Virus record (IMG/VR): IMGVR_UViG_3300036826_000031
Location: 1 to 50,898 of that record
DNA length: 50,898 nt
Strand: one strand, 5' to 3'
Origin: a virus
A program made the position numbers and the translations under genes. Positions 6,089 to 14,093 of the stretch are shown here, one piece after another (position 1 is the first letter of the stretch; each line of letters begins with the position of its first letter). The notes below the pieces were generated by a model. That model was not told where the DNA came from, searched no databases, and saw nothing but the letters and a program-made list of their open reading frames with translations.

Positions 6089-6988
6089 TTATCCCTTGCA
6101 GGGAGCAAACGAAATGTGAACGTGGTCAAAGTGGTCTGGAACTTGCCAGAGCACAACGGGGGTCGCTCCGAGAGCTGACCTCCTTGCGATCACATACGCA
6201 TACAGCCTATCACCAAGAGCCTTATTTGATCCCACAATCAAATCAATTGCTAATCCTTTAGGGTGACAAGAAGTGGGGTTTCCGGCTCTACCACCCACAC
6301 CAAGAACTGTCTTAACTTCTGGAAACGCTGCTAATATCTGATTACATGCTGCCTTAGGTGTGGGTAGTAGACCTATACTACCACACTTGCTATTGCTTGT
6401 CACTACTGGCTTTGTGGATGGTGATGGTGGCGGTGCTACTGTTTGAGGTTTTGGTCTCGGGCTTGGACTAGGAGGAACGACCCTCGCTACCGTAGTTGTT
6501 TTAGTTGTCGTAGTTGTTTTGGTTATAGCCTTTGAAGCTGAGGCTAAGGTTGATGAAGGTGACTTGGTAGTCTCCTTTTTCTTAGGAAGTGTTGTTTTGG
6601 GCAATCGTTGCGGGACAACCTGTTGAGGGCTGCTCCGCGGAGTGGCTGACCTCACAGAGGTTTGACGCGGGCGAGGGGCTGACGTCCTCACAGGCTTGAT
6701 CGAGGGAGGGTCAGCGGGTGTTACAACCTGGTCCTTTTCGATCTTGGGGGAGAGCCGCTGAGCCTGATTCCGCGGTCTCTTGATCTTGGTCCTAGTTGGA
6801 CTCATTGGGGTTGGTTGAGTAGTACTGGTTTCCACATCTACCTGCGGCGGGACGGAAATTTCCAGAGAAGTAGAGACAGCTCTAGGTTGACTCAGGAAGG
6901 CAATTAACAAGGTCACGACAGTGGAGAGGCACAGGCCCCAAGTAGCGAGGCGCCTAAGGATCGGCACCCTCTTTCGATGCTTTGCCAT
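6089..6988 (-). CDS. Membrane-anchored VldE/ARB-07466-like peptidoglycan peptidase
   Basis: A 299-residue protein: basic N-terminus, one transmembrane helix (about residues 12-33), a long Pro/Thr/Lys linker (about 45-200) and a C-terminal domain of the actinobacterial ARB-07466/VldE-like type related to M15 D,D-carboxypeptidases. Putative metal and catalytic residues are His242 and Asp249 in SCHPKGLAIDL, and Asp285/His286, His289 and His291 in DHFDHVHISF. Two Cys pairs may form disulfides outside the membrane. It lies 5 bases after the amidase gene, so the two are probably one lysis unit. It could cleave stem peptides while the amidase removes them. The ribosome site is weak, suggesting coupled translation. 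Confidence 0.85.
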   Translation of the reverse strand: MAKHRKRVPILRRLATWGLCLSTVVTLLIAFLSQPRAVSTSLEISVPPQVDVETSTTQPTPMSPTRTKIKRPRNQAQRLSPKIEKDQVVTPADPPSIKPVRTSAPRPRQTSVRSATPRSSPQQVVPQRLPKTTLPKKKETTKSPSSTLASASKAITKTTTTTKTTTVARVVPPSPSPRPKPQTVAPPPSPSTKPVVTSNSKCGSIGLLPTPKAACNQILAAFPEVKTVLGVGGRAGNPTSCHPKGLAIDLIVGSNKALGDRLYAYVIARRSALGATPVVLWQVPDHFDHVHISFAPCKG

Positions 6989-6993
6989 GGCAT

Positions 6994-7896
6994 CTACTTA
7001 GCCATTGTTTCGATGCAGAAAGTTCCTCCCTGGGGGAAATCGTATTGCACATTCACTTGGGTAGTGTTATTAGGTAGCTCTCGCCATGGGCGTTGCGAGC
7101 GTCCGTCGACGAAGTTAATTGTCCAGCTCCAATCAGCGATGCCCACTGCATCTGATTGAGCGAAGCATCGGACAGTGCCTTTAGACGGACCAATAACTAC
7201 AGCCGAAAGGAATGATTTAGCTACAATCTTTGAAGCGTCACCAGTGGGGCAAACGAGACGAATAGTTCCCTTGCCCGATGGGACGATAATGTCCTGCATT
7301 CCGTGGTCCTTCTTCTTGAGAATAGGAGGTGTCTTGAATCGTGGTATACGTCCAAGCGGATCATGGAGCAACCAGTCGACTCTATTACGGAAGTCGACCA
7401 TATTTATTCCAGCCGGATCGGGTTTCCGTCCAGCGGGAAGACAGCATTCCTTATGTCCAGTAGTACGTTCTGCTGTCCGACGACAATAGAAGAGGATGGA
7501 AGCACAGAGACGGGGATAGCAGTCGAGTTGGTCTGACGCCCACTTCCCATCGCCATCATCTTCTGCTTCAATACCTAGGAATTCATCGTTAAGGTCATGG
7601 AATCCTGCCCACGATGAAGCTCCAGCATGCCAGGCACATCCGGCGGCAACAACGTAAATCGTTCCGTCTCTTCCGAGTCCGTAATTCGCAAGAGGACCGG
7701 CGAGACCGGCTCGACCATTTGTGATAACTCCAAGAGACGGCATGTTTCCGACCTTGGGTCCGGCCGTATGGTGAGCGACAACGCCTTCAAGGACTCGCAT
7801 TCCACCGTGGCCACGAGTTTTCCATCCACCTACTTCGACAACTGGATAACCTGTGAGTCGCGCGCAATCGACAAGCCAAGGAATGTAGACAGTCAC
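6994..7896 (-). CDS. Endolysin, N-acetylmuramoyl-L-alanine amidase (Amidase_2)
   Basis: A 300-residue endolysin from a GTG at 7896 that overlaps the upstream stop as GTGA. The N-terminal 165 residues form an Amidase_2/PGRP fold: VVAHHTAG (His42/His43), NYGLGRDGTIYVVAAGCAWHAG (His90), LGIEAEDDG (Glu110), a TTGHKECC segment (His148) and GRKPDPAG (Asp160). The zinc ligands are expected to be His42, His148 and Asp160. The enzyme cuts the bond between MurNAc and L-alanine. Residues about 200-300 form a separate beta-rich domain that I take as cell-wall binding. There is no signal peptide, so it probably depends on the holin. The holin is not beside it but 9 kb away. Confidence 0.93.
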   Translation of the reverse strand: MTVYIPWLVDCARLTGYPVVEVGGWKTRGHGGMRVLEGVVAHHTAGPKVGNMPSLGVITNGRAGLAGPLANYGLGRDGTIYVVAAGCAWHAGASSWAGFHDLNDEFLGIEAEDDGDGKWASDQLDCYPRLCASILFYCRRTAERTTGHKECCLPAGRKPDPAGINMVDFRNRVDWLLHDPLGRIPRFKTPPILKKKDHGMQDIIVPSGKGTIRLVCPTGDASKIVAKSFLSAVVIGPSKGTVRCFAQSDAVGIADWSWTINFVDGRSQRPWRELPNNTTQVNVQYDFPQGGTFCIETMAK

Positions 7897-8165
7897 TCGG
7901 CATCACCCATTTGCCTATGAAGCATTCTGGTATAGACACCCTGCGTAGAATTATCATCCGGTGCAGTGGGGTCCATAATACGCTCGAAGAGACGACCCTC
8001 AGCCTGGGCTAAATGCTTTGGAGTGTCGTAGGCTGGCTCGGACCACTCCCGAGGGAGTAGAACTTCATCAGTGGACTCACAGGGAGGATAATAAATGGAT
8101 TCAGGTAGTTCCTCCTCGATATCTTGTTTGGTCATTTTCCGATAAGCTTCGGACTGTCGGTCCAT
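7893..8165 (-). CDS. Small hypothetical protein upstream of endolysin
   Basis: A 90-residue, acidic protein from an ATG at 8165 with GGGGGAG close upstream. It has no transmembrane segment and no recognised domain. The sequence has a Pro-rich middle (YYPPCES) and a C-terminal helix. Its stop overlaps the endolysin GTG, so the two are translationally coupled. It follows a terminator at 8184-8203 and is the first gene of the lysis transcript, so a promoter must lie near or within the preceding gene, or some read-through occurs. Confidence 0.7.
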   Translation of the reverse strand: MDRQSEAYRKMTKQDIEEELPESIYYPPCESTDEVLLPREWSEPAYDTPKHLAQAEGRLFERIMDPTAPDDNSTQGVYTRMLHRQMGDAE

Positions 8166-8183
8166 AGCTCCCCCACATAGAAA

Positions 8184-8203
8184 GACCCCGCCTAGGCGGG
8201 GTC
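8184..8203 (-). terminator. Rho-independent terminator after the replication operon
   Basis: GACCCCGCCTAGGCGGGGTC is a perfect 20-base palindrome that folds to an 8-bp GC-rich stem with a CTAG loop. On the minus strand it is followed by TTTCTATG. It sits 14 bases past the stop of the RuvC-like gene and therefore probably ends the leftward replication transcript. Confidence 0.85.
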
Positions 8204-8217
8204 AGTCTATTGCGAGG

Positions 8218-8787
8218 TCAGTCGTCAGCCAACCATATGGCGACGAATGGTGCCTGAATCTTCTTCACCACGAACATATAGCGGAGGAGATGACGGGTGG
8301 CATCCATTGCATGGACCATTCCTGGCAACCAGAGACCTACTTGTCGGATCTTTTCATTGGTAATGAAGTGTTTGGCCGCTGAGGAATTCAGTGCGTAGTA
8401 CGGTGCGTTGTTGAGAGCGCAATAAAGTTCCAACACCCCAATGTAGTTCCGAGAGATCAGCTCAACCTTATGGTTGGAGGGTCGAGGGCGACCCTCCTCG
8501 TCGTAATAAATGTGCTGTCTATACTCGAACGATTCCCACACATACTGGGTGTAAGGATTAGCCGAGAGAGCAGACCAAAGTTGAACATGGTGAGGCTGGT
8601 CGGCAAGATGCCACTGACAGAACTTGATTTGATCAATCGATGTCAGAGTGTCGTCGGGGGACGATGGTTCCCATTTAGCAGAGGCACAGCCGGTAGTTCC
8701 CCCGGGATCGAGGGAGAGAATATGAAAAGGCATGCCGTCCCATTTCGGAACGGCATGCCCTGGCTTACGCCGCATTCGAGAAGGCAT
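8218..8787 (-). CDS. RuvC-like Holliday junction resolvase
   Basis: A 189-residue RNase H-fold protein. FHILSLDPGGTTGCA carries the first catalytic Asp, as in RuvC (D-P-G-x-T-G). VWESFEYR supplies the central Glu and HAMDATRHLL the late acidic residue. Such enzymes resolve branched DNA before packaging. The ATG at 8787 overlaps the upstream stop (TAATG). A second ATG at 8733 just before the conserved strand is possible, and it lies inside a 10-bp inverted repeat. It is the last gene of the replication operon, next to a terminator. Confidence 0.85.
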   Translation of the reverse strand: MPSRMRRKPGHAVPKWDGMPFHILSLDPGGTTGCASAKWEPSSPDDTLTSIDQIKFCQWHLADQPHHVQLWSALSANPYTQYVWESFEYRQHIYYDEEGRPRPSNHKVELISRNYIGVLELYCALNNAPYYALNSSAAKHFITNEKIRQVGLWLPGMVHAMDATRHLLRYMFVVKKIQAPFVAIWLADD

Positions 8788-9311
8788 TACTCGTCGTACT
8801 CGTCTGCGCCTTCATCGGAAACATCGATCGCGTCTTCGGAAGCAGTACCATTCTTCCGCTCACGCTTCTGAGCGATACGAGCCCTGTAGTAAAGGGCATC
8901 CTTTCGCTCATCCAGGTCGAGACCGATCTCGGGAAGCGGAGGATCCTGAAGCAGACCTTCCTTGTTGAGGAAAAGCTTCGAGCGGTTGAGTTCACGCTTC
9001 GCTGCTTCGAGATGTTCCGGACTGGAGACCGGAATCCTTCGCCACTGACCAGAGTTGAAGACATCATCACGACGAAGAATGTCATCGTAATAACTCGGCC
9101 TACGCACTCGACCAGGGGCCTTGCGGTCCGGAGTGAAGTCATCCGGTGCCCACTCATCAGTGAACTCGAACTGAGGGTCGTCAAGCTCCTCTTCGAGATC
9201 GCTGTCAATGTCGTTGTCGGTTGTAGAAGTCATTTCGTCAGTATTCTCCTCAGGTTCAAGAGTTGCGATGGCGCTCTCCTGGACGCCTCGGCTCTTAGTG
9301 GATCGGGGCAA
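8787..9311 (-). CDS. Acidic hypothetical protein
   Basis: A 174-residue protein from a TTG at 9311 with AAGGA 6 bases upstream. The first 65 residues are highly acidic and Ser/Thr-rich. The middle has YYDDILRRDDVF and a helix-rich stretch with many Arg/Lys, and the C-terminus is acidic again. No family is recognised. It lies between the polymerase and the RuvC-like gene. An acidic, partly disordered DNA-metabolism accessory protein is plausible but unproven. The 75-base gap upstream holds an ACACCAGTGT dyad and a TTGAC/GTCAA repeat. Confidence 0.75.
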   Translation of the reverse strand: MPRSTKSRGVQESAIATLEPEENTDEMTSTTDNDIDSDLEEELDDPQFEFTDEWAPDDFTPDRKAPGRVRRPSYYDDILRRDDVFNSGQWRRIPVSSPEHLEAAKRELNRSKLFLNKEGLLQDPPLPEIGLDLDERKDALYYRARIAQKRERKNGTASEDAIDVSDEGADEYDE

Positions 9312-9351
9312 GGTGTATCCTTACATGTGGTTTACGGTGGGTGGGCTGACG

Positions 9352-9384
9352 ACACCAGTGTAACTACCTTTGACGTGAAGTCAA
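9352..9384. promoter_or_regulatory. Operator-like dyads upstream of the acidic protein gene
   Basis: ACACCAGTGTA at 9352-9362 resembles the perfect palindrome TACACTAGTGTA found at 16263-16274. Next to it lies TTGAC-gtgaa-GTCAA (9370-9384). Both are in the only gap (75 bases) between the polymerase gene and its downstream neighbour. They could be binding sites for a phage regulator. No convincing -10/-35 pair was found here. Confidence 0.35.
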
Positions 9385-9386
9385 GT

Positions 9387-11981
9387 CTACTTCAGGTCAG
9401 ACCAACGCTTGCCAACACTGGCGTCAGTACGGAACGGTACGTAGTGCTCTGTATACTCTTCGGCTGTCTCTACCATGATCTTGTTCATCAATGCCTTGAC
9501 GTCGTCGACCTCGTCAGGCCGCGCCTCAGCATACAGGGCATCGTGAACGAGATTAACAATATAGATACCCTCTCGGGTACATCGAGCGGCAGATTCCAAA
9601 CCGATATCACTGGCTGTCGATTGAGGTAGAAATGCCATTGCCTCGTTTTCAACGTCACGTTGGTTAGCTGGAGTAATGAGATAGAACCGACGATGCCTTC
9701 CGAATGGATTAACAAGAGGCTCGCCCCGATGAATCCGCTCGACAACATTCCTCTGGAATTCTTTAATTTGAGGGATACGAGCATTGAACGAGTCCATCTG
9801 GGTTTGGGCTTCAGCGACTGACATATGGAAATCCGGATCTGCGGCAATTCCCTCAGCGGTTCGCCCGTACGATACACCATAGACCAGAGTCTTGATGAGA
9901 GTACGGATTCTCTTCTTTTCATCAGGGGGGAGATTAGGAAACTCAGAGAAAATCTGAATACATATCTCGGTAAACAGATCCTTCTCGGGGTCCTTGAAGA
10001 TGTTGAGTAGAAGTTCCTCGTGAGCTAGCCAACAGAGAACTCTAAGCTCAGCCTGCGCATAATCAAGACCCACAAGAAGGTGACCAGGAGCCGAGATAAA
10101 TTGTTCTTTAATCGGGCCGGATCGGGGAATGTTCTGAAGGTTAGGTCCTCGCGAAGAGAGTCGACCCGTAGTAGTACCATGAATAAGGTAGCTCGAATGA
10201 ATTCTCCCATCTTCTGTAACCTTTTCCGCAGGTCCAGTGACGTAGGTACCTCTCAGCTTTGATACTGCACGACATTGTAGGATGAGACGTAGGGTGTCTT
10301 TGACTTCAGGAGAAACCTTACGATCCGATGCTTCAATGAGTACCTTGAGATGAGCCTCATCCGTACTGTCAGTACGGATATGATATGCTTCTAAGTAACC
10401 GAGTACCTGTTGCCATGAGCGAGGATTAAGACGCGCCTCTTCCAGTATTCCTGTCTTTTTATCAATACCCTTACTGATAATGGGTAGCCGTTTTTCGAGA
10501 CGTTCAATCTCCCACGTAAGAGTCTGTTCTATCTCCTTAGAACGTTCATGGTCCCACCCCATGCCATGACGCTCAACGAGGGTGAGCATGGGAGAGACAA
10601 CTTTAATTAGCCATGTATAGAACGCGACCAATCCACGACGTTCTAGCAGTAGCCTAAAGTAGGCACGAAGGAGACGAGTTCCATGCACATCGAAGGCATT
10701 GTATCGGTAAAGGATGTCACGGGGGATGGCTCCGTAACCCTCTTCTTTAGTGACGTATTCGTCAACGACACTTTTCCAATCAGGAGCGCCCAAGAGTTCC
10801 TGTCCCATGTAATCGAGACCATGAATACCGCTGACTTCATAACAAGCATAACTCGCAAGCATAGTGTCGTCGAGCAAGGGGAAAGGTACCTCGCAATTGA
10901 GAAACGACATGAGAACGCCCACGTCATACTTACCATTCTGGGCTATGATTCCACAGGCGAAGAGTAGCTCGACCATCTTTGCTTTGTTGACGTCGGTGAA
11001 ATCTTCTTCGATGATTGGATCGATACCAAAACACTCGTCGGCGAAGACGTAGACATGATGCTCATGCGAAGAATCAGTTGGGCCAATCCCAATGCACAGA
11101 ACTCGACCGAATAGACCATCATCGCGACCAAATGAGACGTCCTTGTCTCTTCCTGATTCGGTATCAACAACGACGCCGTGGTCCCGATTGAGGTTAATGA
11201 TTTCGTCCATGACCTGGAACGCTGTGAGTGGACGAGTGATGACCTCAAAGGAAGGTTCGTACCACTGATTGATCTGCTTCTTGTTAATAGCCTTGCCAAT
11301 GTCGCTCAACATGAGAGGGAACATGCCATGGCTGCGAAGAGTGTACGCTGGATGGAAAGTGGCAACCAACTCGATAGGGATAGAATTTTCCAAAGCGACA
11401 AGTTTGGGCGGACCTACCCGAAGCTTAGTGATGCCTTTTTTAGTCTGACCCTTAGGTAGAAGAGGAGCCACGGCTGAATTGCCCATAGCAACCACAGTAT
11501 GGATGTTTTGGTCTTCTAGCTCCGCAATGAGACGAGGACGACAGGCTTCGATAGCTTCTTTGGGAAGCTCCTTCATCGAGTCAGGGTAATGGCAACTTGC
11601 TGCATTGGTAAGAAGGATACTACTACGGTCCACCCCGTATCGAGAGAGAACAGCGTTAAGTAATTGGCCAGAAACGCCAACAAAAGGTCGTCCTTCTCGA
11701 ATCTCATTCTTAGCTGGTGCTTCCCCGATAAATGCCAAGCCAGAAGAACGTCTGCTACCTCTTGGAAACTCTGAAGGAACGTACTTTCCTCGACGACCCA
11801 AGGGACATTTTTCGCAGTGAGCGAGTGGGTGCTTTCTTTCTTCGATAGTGAGTGGGACACTTTGGTCACTCATCCTTTTGAGGATGCGTTGAGGTTGAGG
11901 TTTAGGATCGCTTGGGGGATCGGATTCTAATGGGGCTAGGGTCGGTGGTTCCCCCTTCTTCCTCATCCTCTGTTCCCGCAA
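9387..11981 (-). CDS. Uracil-DNA glycosylase (family 4) fused to DNA polymerase A
   Basis: An 864-residue fusion. Residues about 37-235 form a family-4 (Fe-S) uracil-DNA glycosylase: Cys56/Cys59 (CEKC), Cys130 and Cys147 for the 4Fe-4S cluster, motif GEAPAKNEIREGRPFVG from residue 86, and ATFHPAYTLR with His210. Residues about 265-460 are the 3'-5' exonuclease, with Asp273/Glu275 (DTES), NGKYD and YNAFD. The polymerase domain has motif A LDYAQAELR (Asp640), motif B K697...Y701G...Y705G and motif C as His813-Asp814-Ala815. There is no 5'-3' exonuclease domain. Tyr at 701 corresponds to T7 polymerase Tyr526 rather than E. coli Phe762. An ATG at 11873 (828 residues), just after the upstream stop, is an alternative start. 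It copies the phage genome and probably checks for uracil at the fork. Confidence 0.93.
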   Translation of the reverse strand: MREQRMRKKGEPPTLAPLESDPPSDPKPQPQRILKRMSDQSVPLTIEERKHPLAHCEKCPLGRRGKYVPSEFPRGSRRSSGLAFIGEAPAKNEIREGRPFVGVSGQLLNAVLSRYGVDRSSILLTNAASCHYPDSMKELPKEAIEACRPRLIAELEDQNIHTVVAMGNSAVAPLLPKGQTKKGITKLRVGPPKLVALENSIPIELVATFHPAYTLRSHGMFPLMLSDIGKAINKKQINQWYEPSFEVITRPLTAFQVMDEIINLNRDHGVVVDTESGRDKDVSFGRDDGLFGRVLCIGIGPTDSSHEHHVYVFADECFGIDPIIEEDFTDVNKAKMVELLFACGIIAQNGKYDVGVLMSFLNCEVPFPLLDDTMLASYACYEVSGIHGLDYMGQELLGAPDWKSVVDEYVTKEEGYGAIPRDILYRYNAFDVHGTRLLRAYFRLLLERRGLVAFYTWLIKVVSPMLTLVERHGMGWDHERSKEIEQTLTWEIERLEKRLPIISKGIDKKTGILEEARLNPRSWQQVLGYLEAYHIRTDSTDEAHLKVLIEASDRKVSPEVKDTLRLILQCRAVSKLRGTYVTGPAEKVTEDGRIHSSYLIHGTTTGRLSSRGPNLQNIPRSGPIKEQFISAPGHLLVGLDYAQAELRVLCWLAHEELLLNIFKDPEKDLFTEICIQIFSEFPNLPPDEKKRIRTLIKTLVYGVSYGRTAEGIAADPDFHMSVAEAQTQMDSFNARIPQIKEFQRNVVERIHRGEPLVNPFGRHRRFYLITPANQRDVENEAMAFLPQSTASDIGLESAARCTREGIYIVNLVHDALYAEARPDEVDDVKALMNKIMVETAEEYTEHYVPFRTDASVGKRWSDLK

Positions 11982-13374
11982 CGTTTGCCTCCTTGCCTAC
12001 GTTTTTCCCTGCTAGATAACTAGGTGGGACTGAATACCAAATCTTAGTGCCTAGCGTCTTACTTGAAGCGGGATGTGGATTTATGGATACCATTCCCCGA
12101 CGTATCATTGTTTCTTCAATGTCTGGCATCTCACTCTTGCGTAGACGGAACTTCTGCATTATCTCTGTTTGATTGTGAGGTGTAGGATAGGATGTCCTAA
12201 TCCAAGAGGCTATCTTATCCATCTTCCTCTCATACTTATTCAGGTCAGGTTTCTGCTCAATAGACACAGCAAAATCTGTGGCATACTGTAGCCATTCCTC
12301 ACCATAATAGATAGCGCGCTGTAGATCCTCCTCGGTAATCTTGTCTCTAAGATCTGCTCCACAAAGTAAGATAGCTACCTTGATGATTGAGTTCTTGAGA
12401 CGATCATAGAGAGCACAATAAAGTTCGGGGTCTGTCGTACTGAGTCCCATGATGCGAGAATCATTATCGAGAGTTTCCAGCCTTTGCCAGAATCCAGGAG
12501 TGCCTTGCAACCTAATATGCTTGGCCCTTGGCTTCATTATGATAGATGGATCTCCATGAAGCTTAATGCTAACCACGTTCCCACCATTGATGACAGAAGA
12601 ATCTTCATCGGTAGGCTCTGGAGCGTTGTAGTATTGTTTAATTTTCCAGAGTATATCAATAAGCTTCTGACGAGTAGGACCAGGATCATCTAGTTCCTCC
12701 ATCAATTCTTCGTCAATGGGAGGACCAAGGGGCCTAATGTCCTCGGGGTTTGTATTTCCCATGACGAAAATGAATCGAGGAATGAAGCCAGAACGAATAT
12801 GCTCGATACTAATTATCTCTTCCATGCGGGATTTGATCCCACCAGACATAATGACGAGATACGGATCCTTGATCTCAATCTTCTCTTTACGGAGAATGCG
12901 GGTCTGAGGCTGCGCGTCATAGAGTCGAGTCAGATGCTCAATGGTACCCGACATGTAGTCTTTATGGATAACAGAGTCCATAAAACCTGTAATCTCGTCA
13001 CGGTGCAAATTGCTTGATTTACCATCTCGTCCGGACAGCTCAGTGAGAAGTCCCTCAGGAGAACCATCATTCGCTAAGAGGTAATCATCGAGAACGTCAT
13101 CCATGAGTCTTCGAGCAAGATCAAGACATGTACTTTTACGAGTAATTGTAGTTCCTGCTAAGAGCATTATCCAAATGTTGGGGACGAAAACTGACTGCCG
13201 AGTGGGCAGACTAATATATGGGGCCATAGCCGTTGATAGAATGGCGGCCCCGATGGCTCTATGATATTGTATGGGGGCATCTGTTACCGTATGCGCCCAC
13301 TCCACATAGGAATCTATGAATGTCCTAGGGAGTTCTTCTTCAGGTGGGTCCTCCGACCTGAGAAAGGTCACCAC
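11902..13374 (-). CDS. DUF3987-like P-loop ATPase, probable replicative helicase
   Basis: A 490-residue protein from a GTG at 13374 (a second GTG follows at once). The layout matches DUF3987-type phage ATPases found beside primases and PolA-like polymerases. There is an N-terminal helical segment, Walker A-like LLAGTTITRKST near residue 73, Walker B NLHRDEITGF near 125, a sensor-like VIMSGGIK and a C-terminal helical part including winged-helix-like HNQTEIMQKFRLRKSEM. The last 45 residues are low complexity and overlap the polymerase start. Known relatives are thought to unwind DNA at the fork. No separate primase was recognised in the window. Confidence 0.75.
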   Translation of the reverse strand: MVTFLRSEDPPEEELPRTFIDSYVEWAHTVTDAPIQYHRAIGAAILSTAMAPYISLPTRQSVFVPNIWIMLLAGTTITRKSTCLDLARRLMDDVLDDYLLANDGSPEGLLTELSGRDGKSSNLHRDEITGFMDSVIHKDYMSGTIEHLTRLYDAQPQTRILRKEKIEIKDPYLVIMSGGIKSRMEEIISIEHIRSGFIPRFIFVMGNTNPEDIRPLGPPIDEELMEELDDPGPTRQKLIDILWKIKQYYNAPEPTDEDSSVINGGNVVSIKLHGDPSIIMKPRAKHIRLQGTPGFWQRLETLDNDSRIMGLSTTDPELYCALYDRLKNSIIKVAILLCGADLRDKITEEDLQRAIYYGEEWLQYATDFAVSIEQKPDLNKYERKMDKIASWIRTSYPTPHNQTEIMQKFRLRKSEMPDIEETMIRRGMVSINPHPASSKTLGTKIWYSVPPSYLAGKNVGKEANVAGTEDEEEGGTTDPSPIRIRSPKRS

Positions 13375-13404
13375 CTAGCATTCGCCCCCTTCATTAAGCA
13401 GACA

Positions 13405-13443
13405 CTACGGGGAGTGTCTCCATTTTAGAGACACTCCCCGTAG
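13405..13443 (-). terminator. 16-bp perfect stem-loop between replication genes
   Basis: CTACGGGGAGTGTCTC (13405-13420) pairs exactly with GAGACACTCCCCGTAG (13428-13443) around a 7-base loop. It sits between the DUF669-like gene and the DUF3987-like gene. No good T-tract follows on either strand, so it may set relative expression, mark an RNase cut or bind protein rather than fully stop transcription. Confidence 0.6.
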
Positions 13444-13458
13444 AACCTTACGAAGGGT

Positions 13459-14058
13459 TCACACCGTGGCCTCTGACACTTCGTCTTCCTTCTTGGCCTT
13501 CACCTTTGACTTCTTCTCGACAGCAGGTGTCTCTTCGACCACTACTGTCGGAACGGGAAGGAACTTGTCACAACGGTTGCGTGGCTTGTAGAAGTCACCC
13601 GTTTCCTTGTTCTTCTTCCCCGGCTGAACGCCAACGCGAATCATCAGACGCTCCCCAACCATTTGATTCGGCCAGATTGCGATCTCACCATCGGTTGCGT
13701 ACCCACATGCGTCCATGAATTCCATGACCTGCTGGTACATTGCCTCGACGAACACCATGCGGTGAAAAAGCTTACGATTCACAACCCTGATCGTCTGCAC
13801 AGAAGGCTTGTTGTCTTCAGGATTGCGAACCCGAGCGGTAACTTCCTCTTCACCATCTTCGGTGGATTCGATCGAGAACTTCCAGTTAATCATGCGAGCA
13901 CCGGGGTTGGCCGCAGAATCACTCGCACGTTCTTCCTCGTAGTCCTCGATCTCAACAATCACATTGAGACCAGCAGGAAGGAGATAGAATGCCTTCCTCG
14001 GCTCGACGTCTGTGAAATTGATCCGAATTGGCTGGTCTTCGTCGTACTCGTCAGTCAC
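13459..14058 (-). CDS. DUF669-like / putative single-stranded DNA-binding protein
   Basis: A 199-residue protein beginning MTDEYDEDQPIRINF. It has a predicted beta-rich core (AGLNVIVEIEDYEEE, MINWKFSIES, LMIRVGVQPG) and a Lys-rich then acidic tail. Position and pattern fit DUF669-type proteins, which lie next to Sak4-like ATPases in many phages and are believed to bind single-stranded DNA. Similarity cannot be proven here. The unstructured tail with an acidic end resembles the partner-binding tail of SSBs. It is followed by a strong 16-bp stem-loop. Confidence 0.6.
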   Translation of the reverse strand: MTDEYDEDQPIRINFTDVEPRKAFYLLPAGLNVIVEIEDYEEERASDSAANPGARMINWKFSIESTEDGEEEVTARVRNPEDNKPSVQTIRVVNRKLFHRMVFVEAMYQQVMEFMDACGYATDGEIAIWPNQMVGERLMIRVGVQPGKKNKETGDFYKPRNRCDKFLPVPTVVVEETPAVEKKSKVKAKKEDEVSEATV

Positions 14059-14093
14059 TTCAAACTCCAGGGTTCAGTGTTCAGTGTTCGGAA

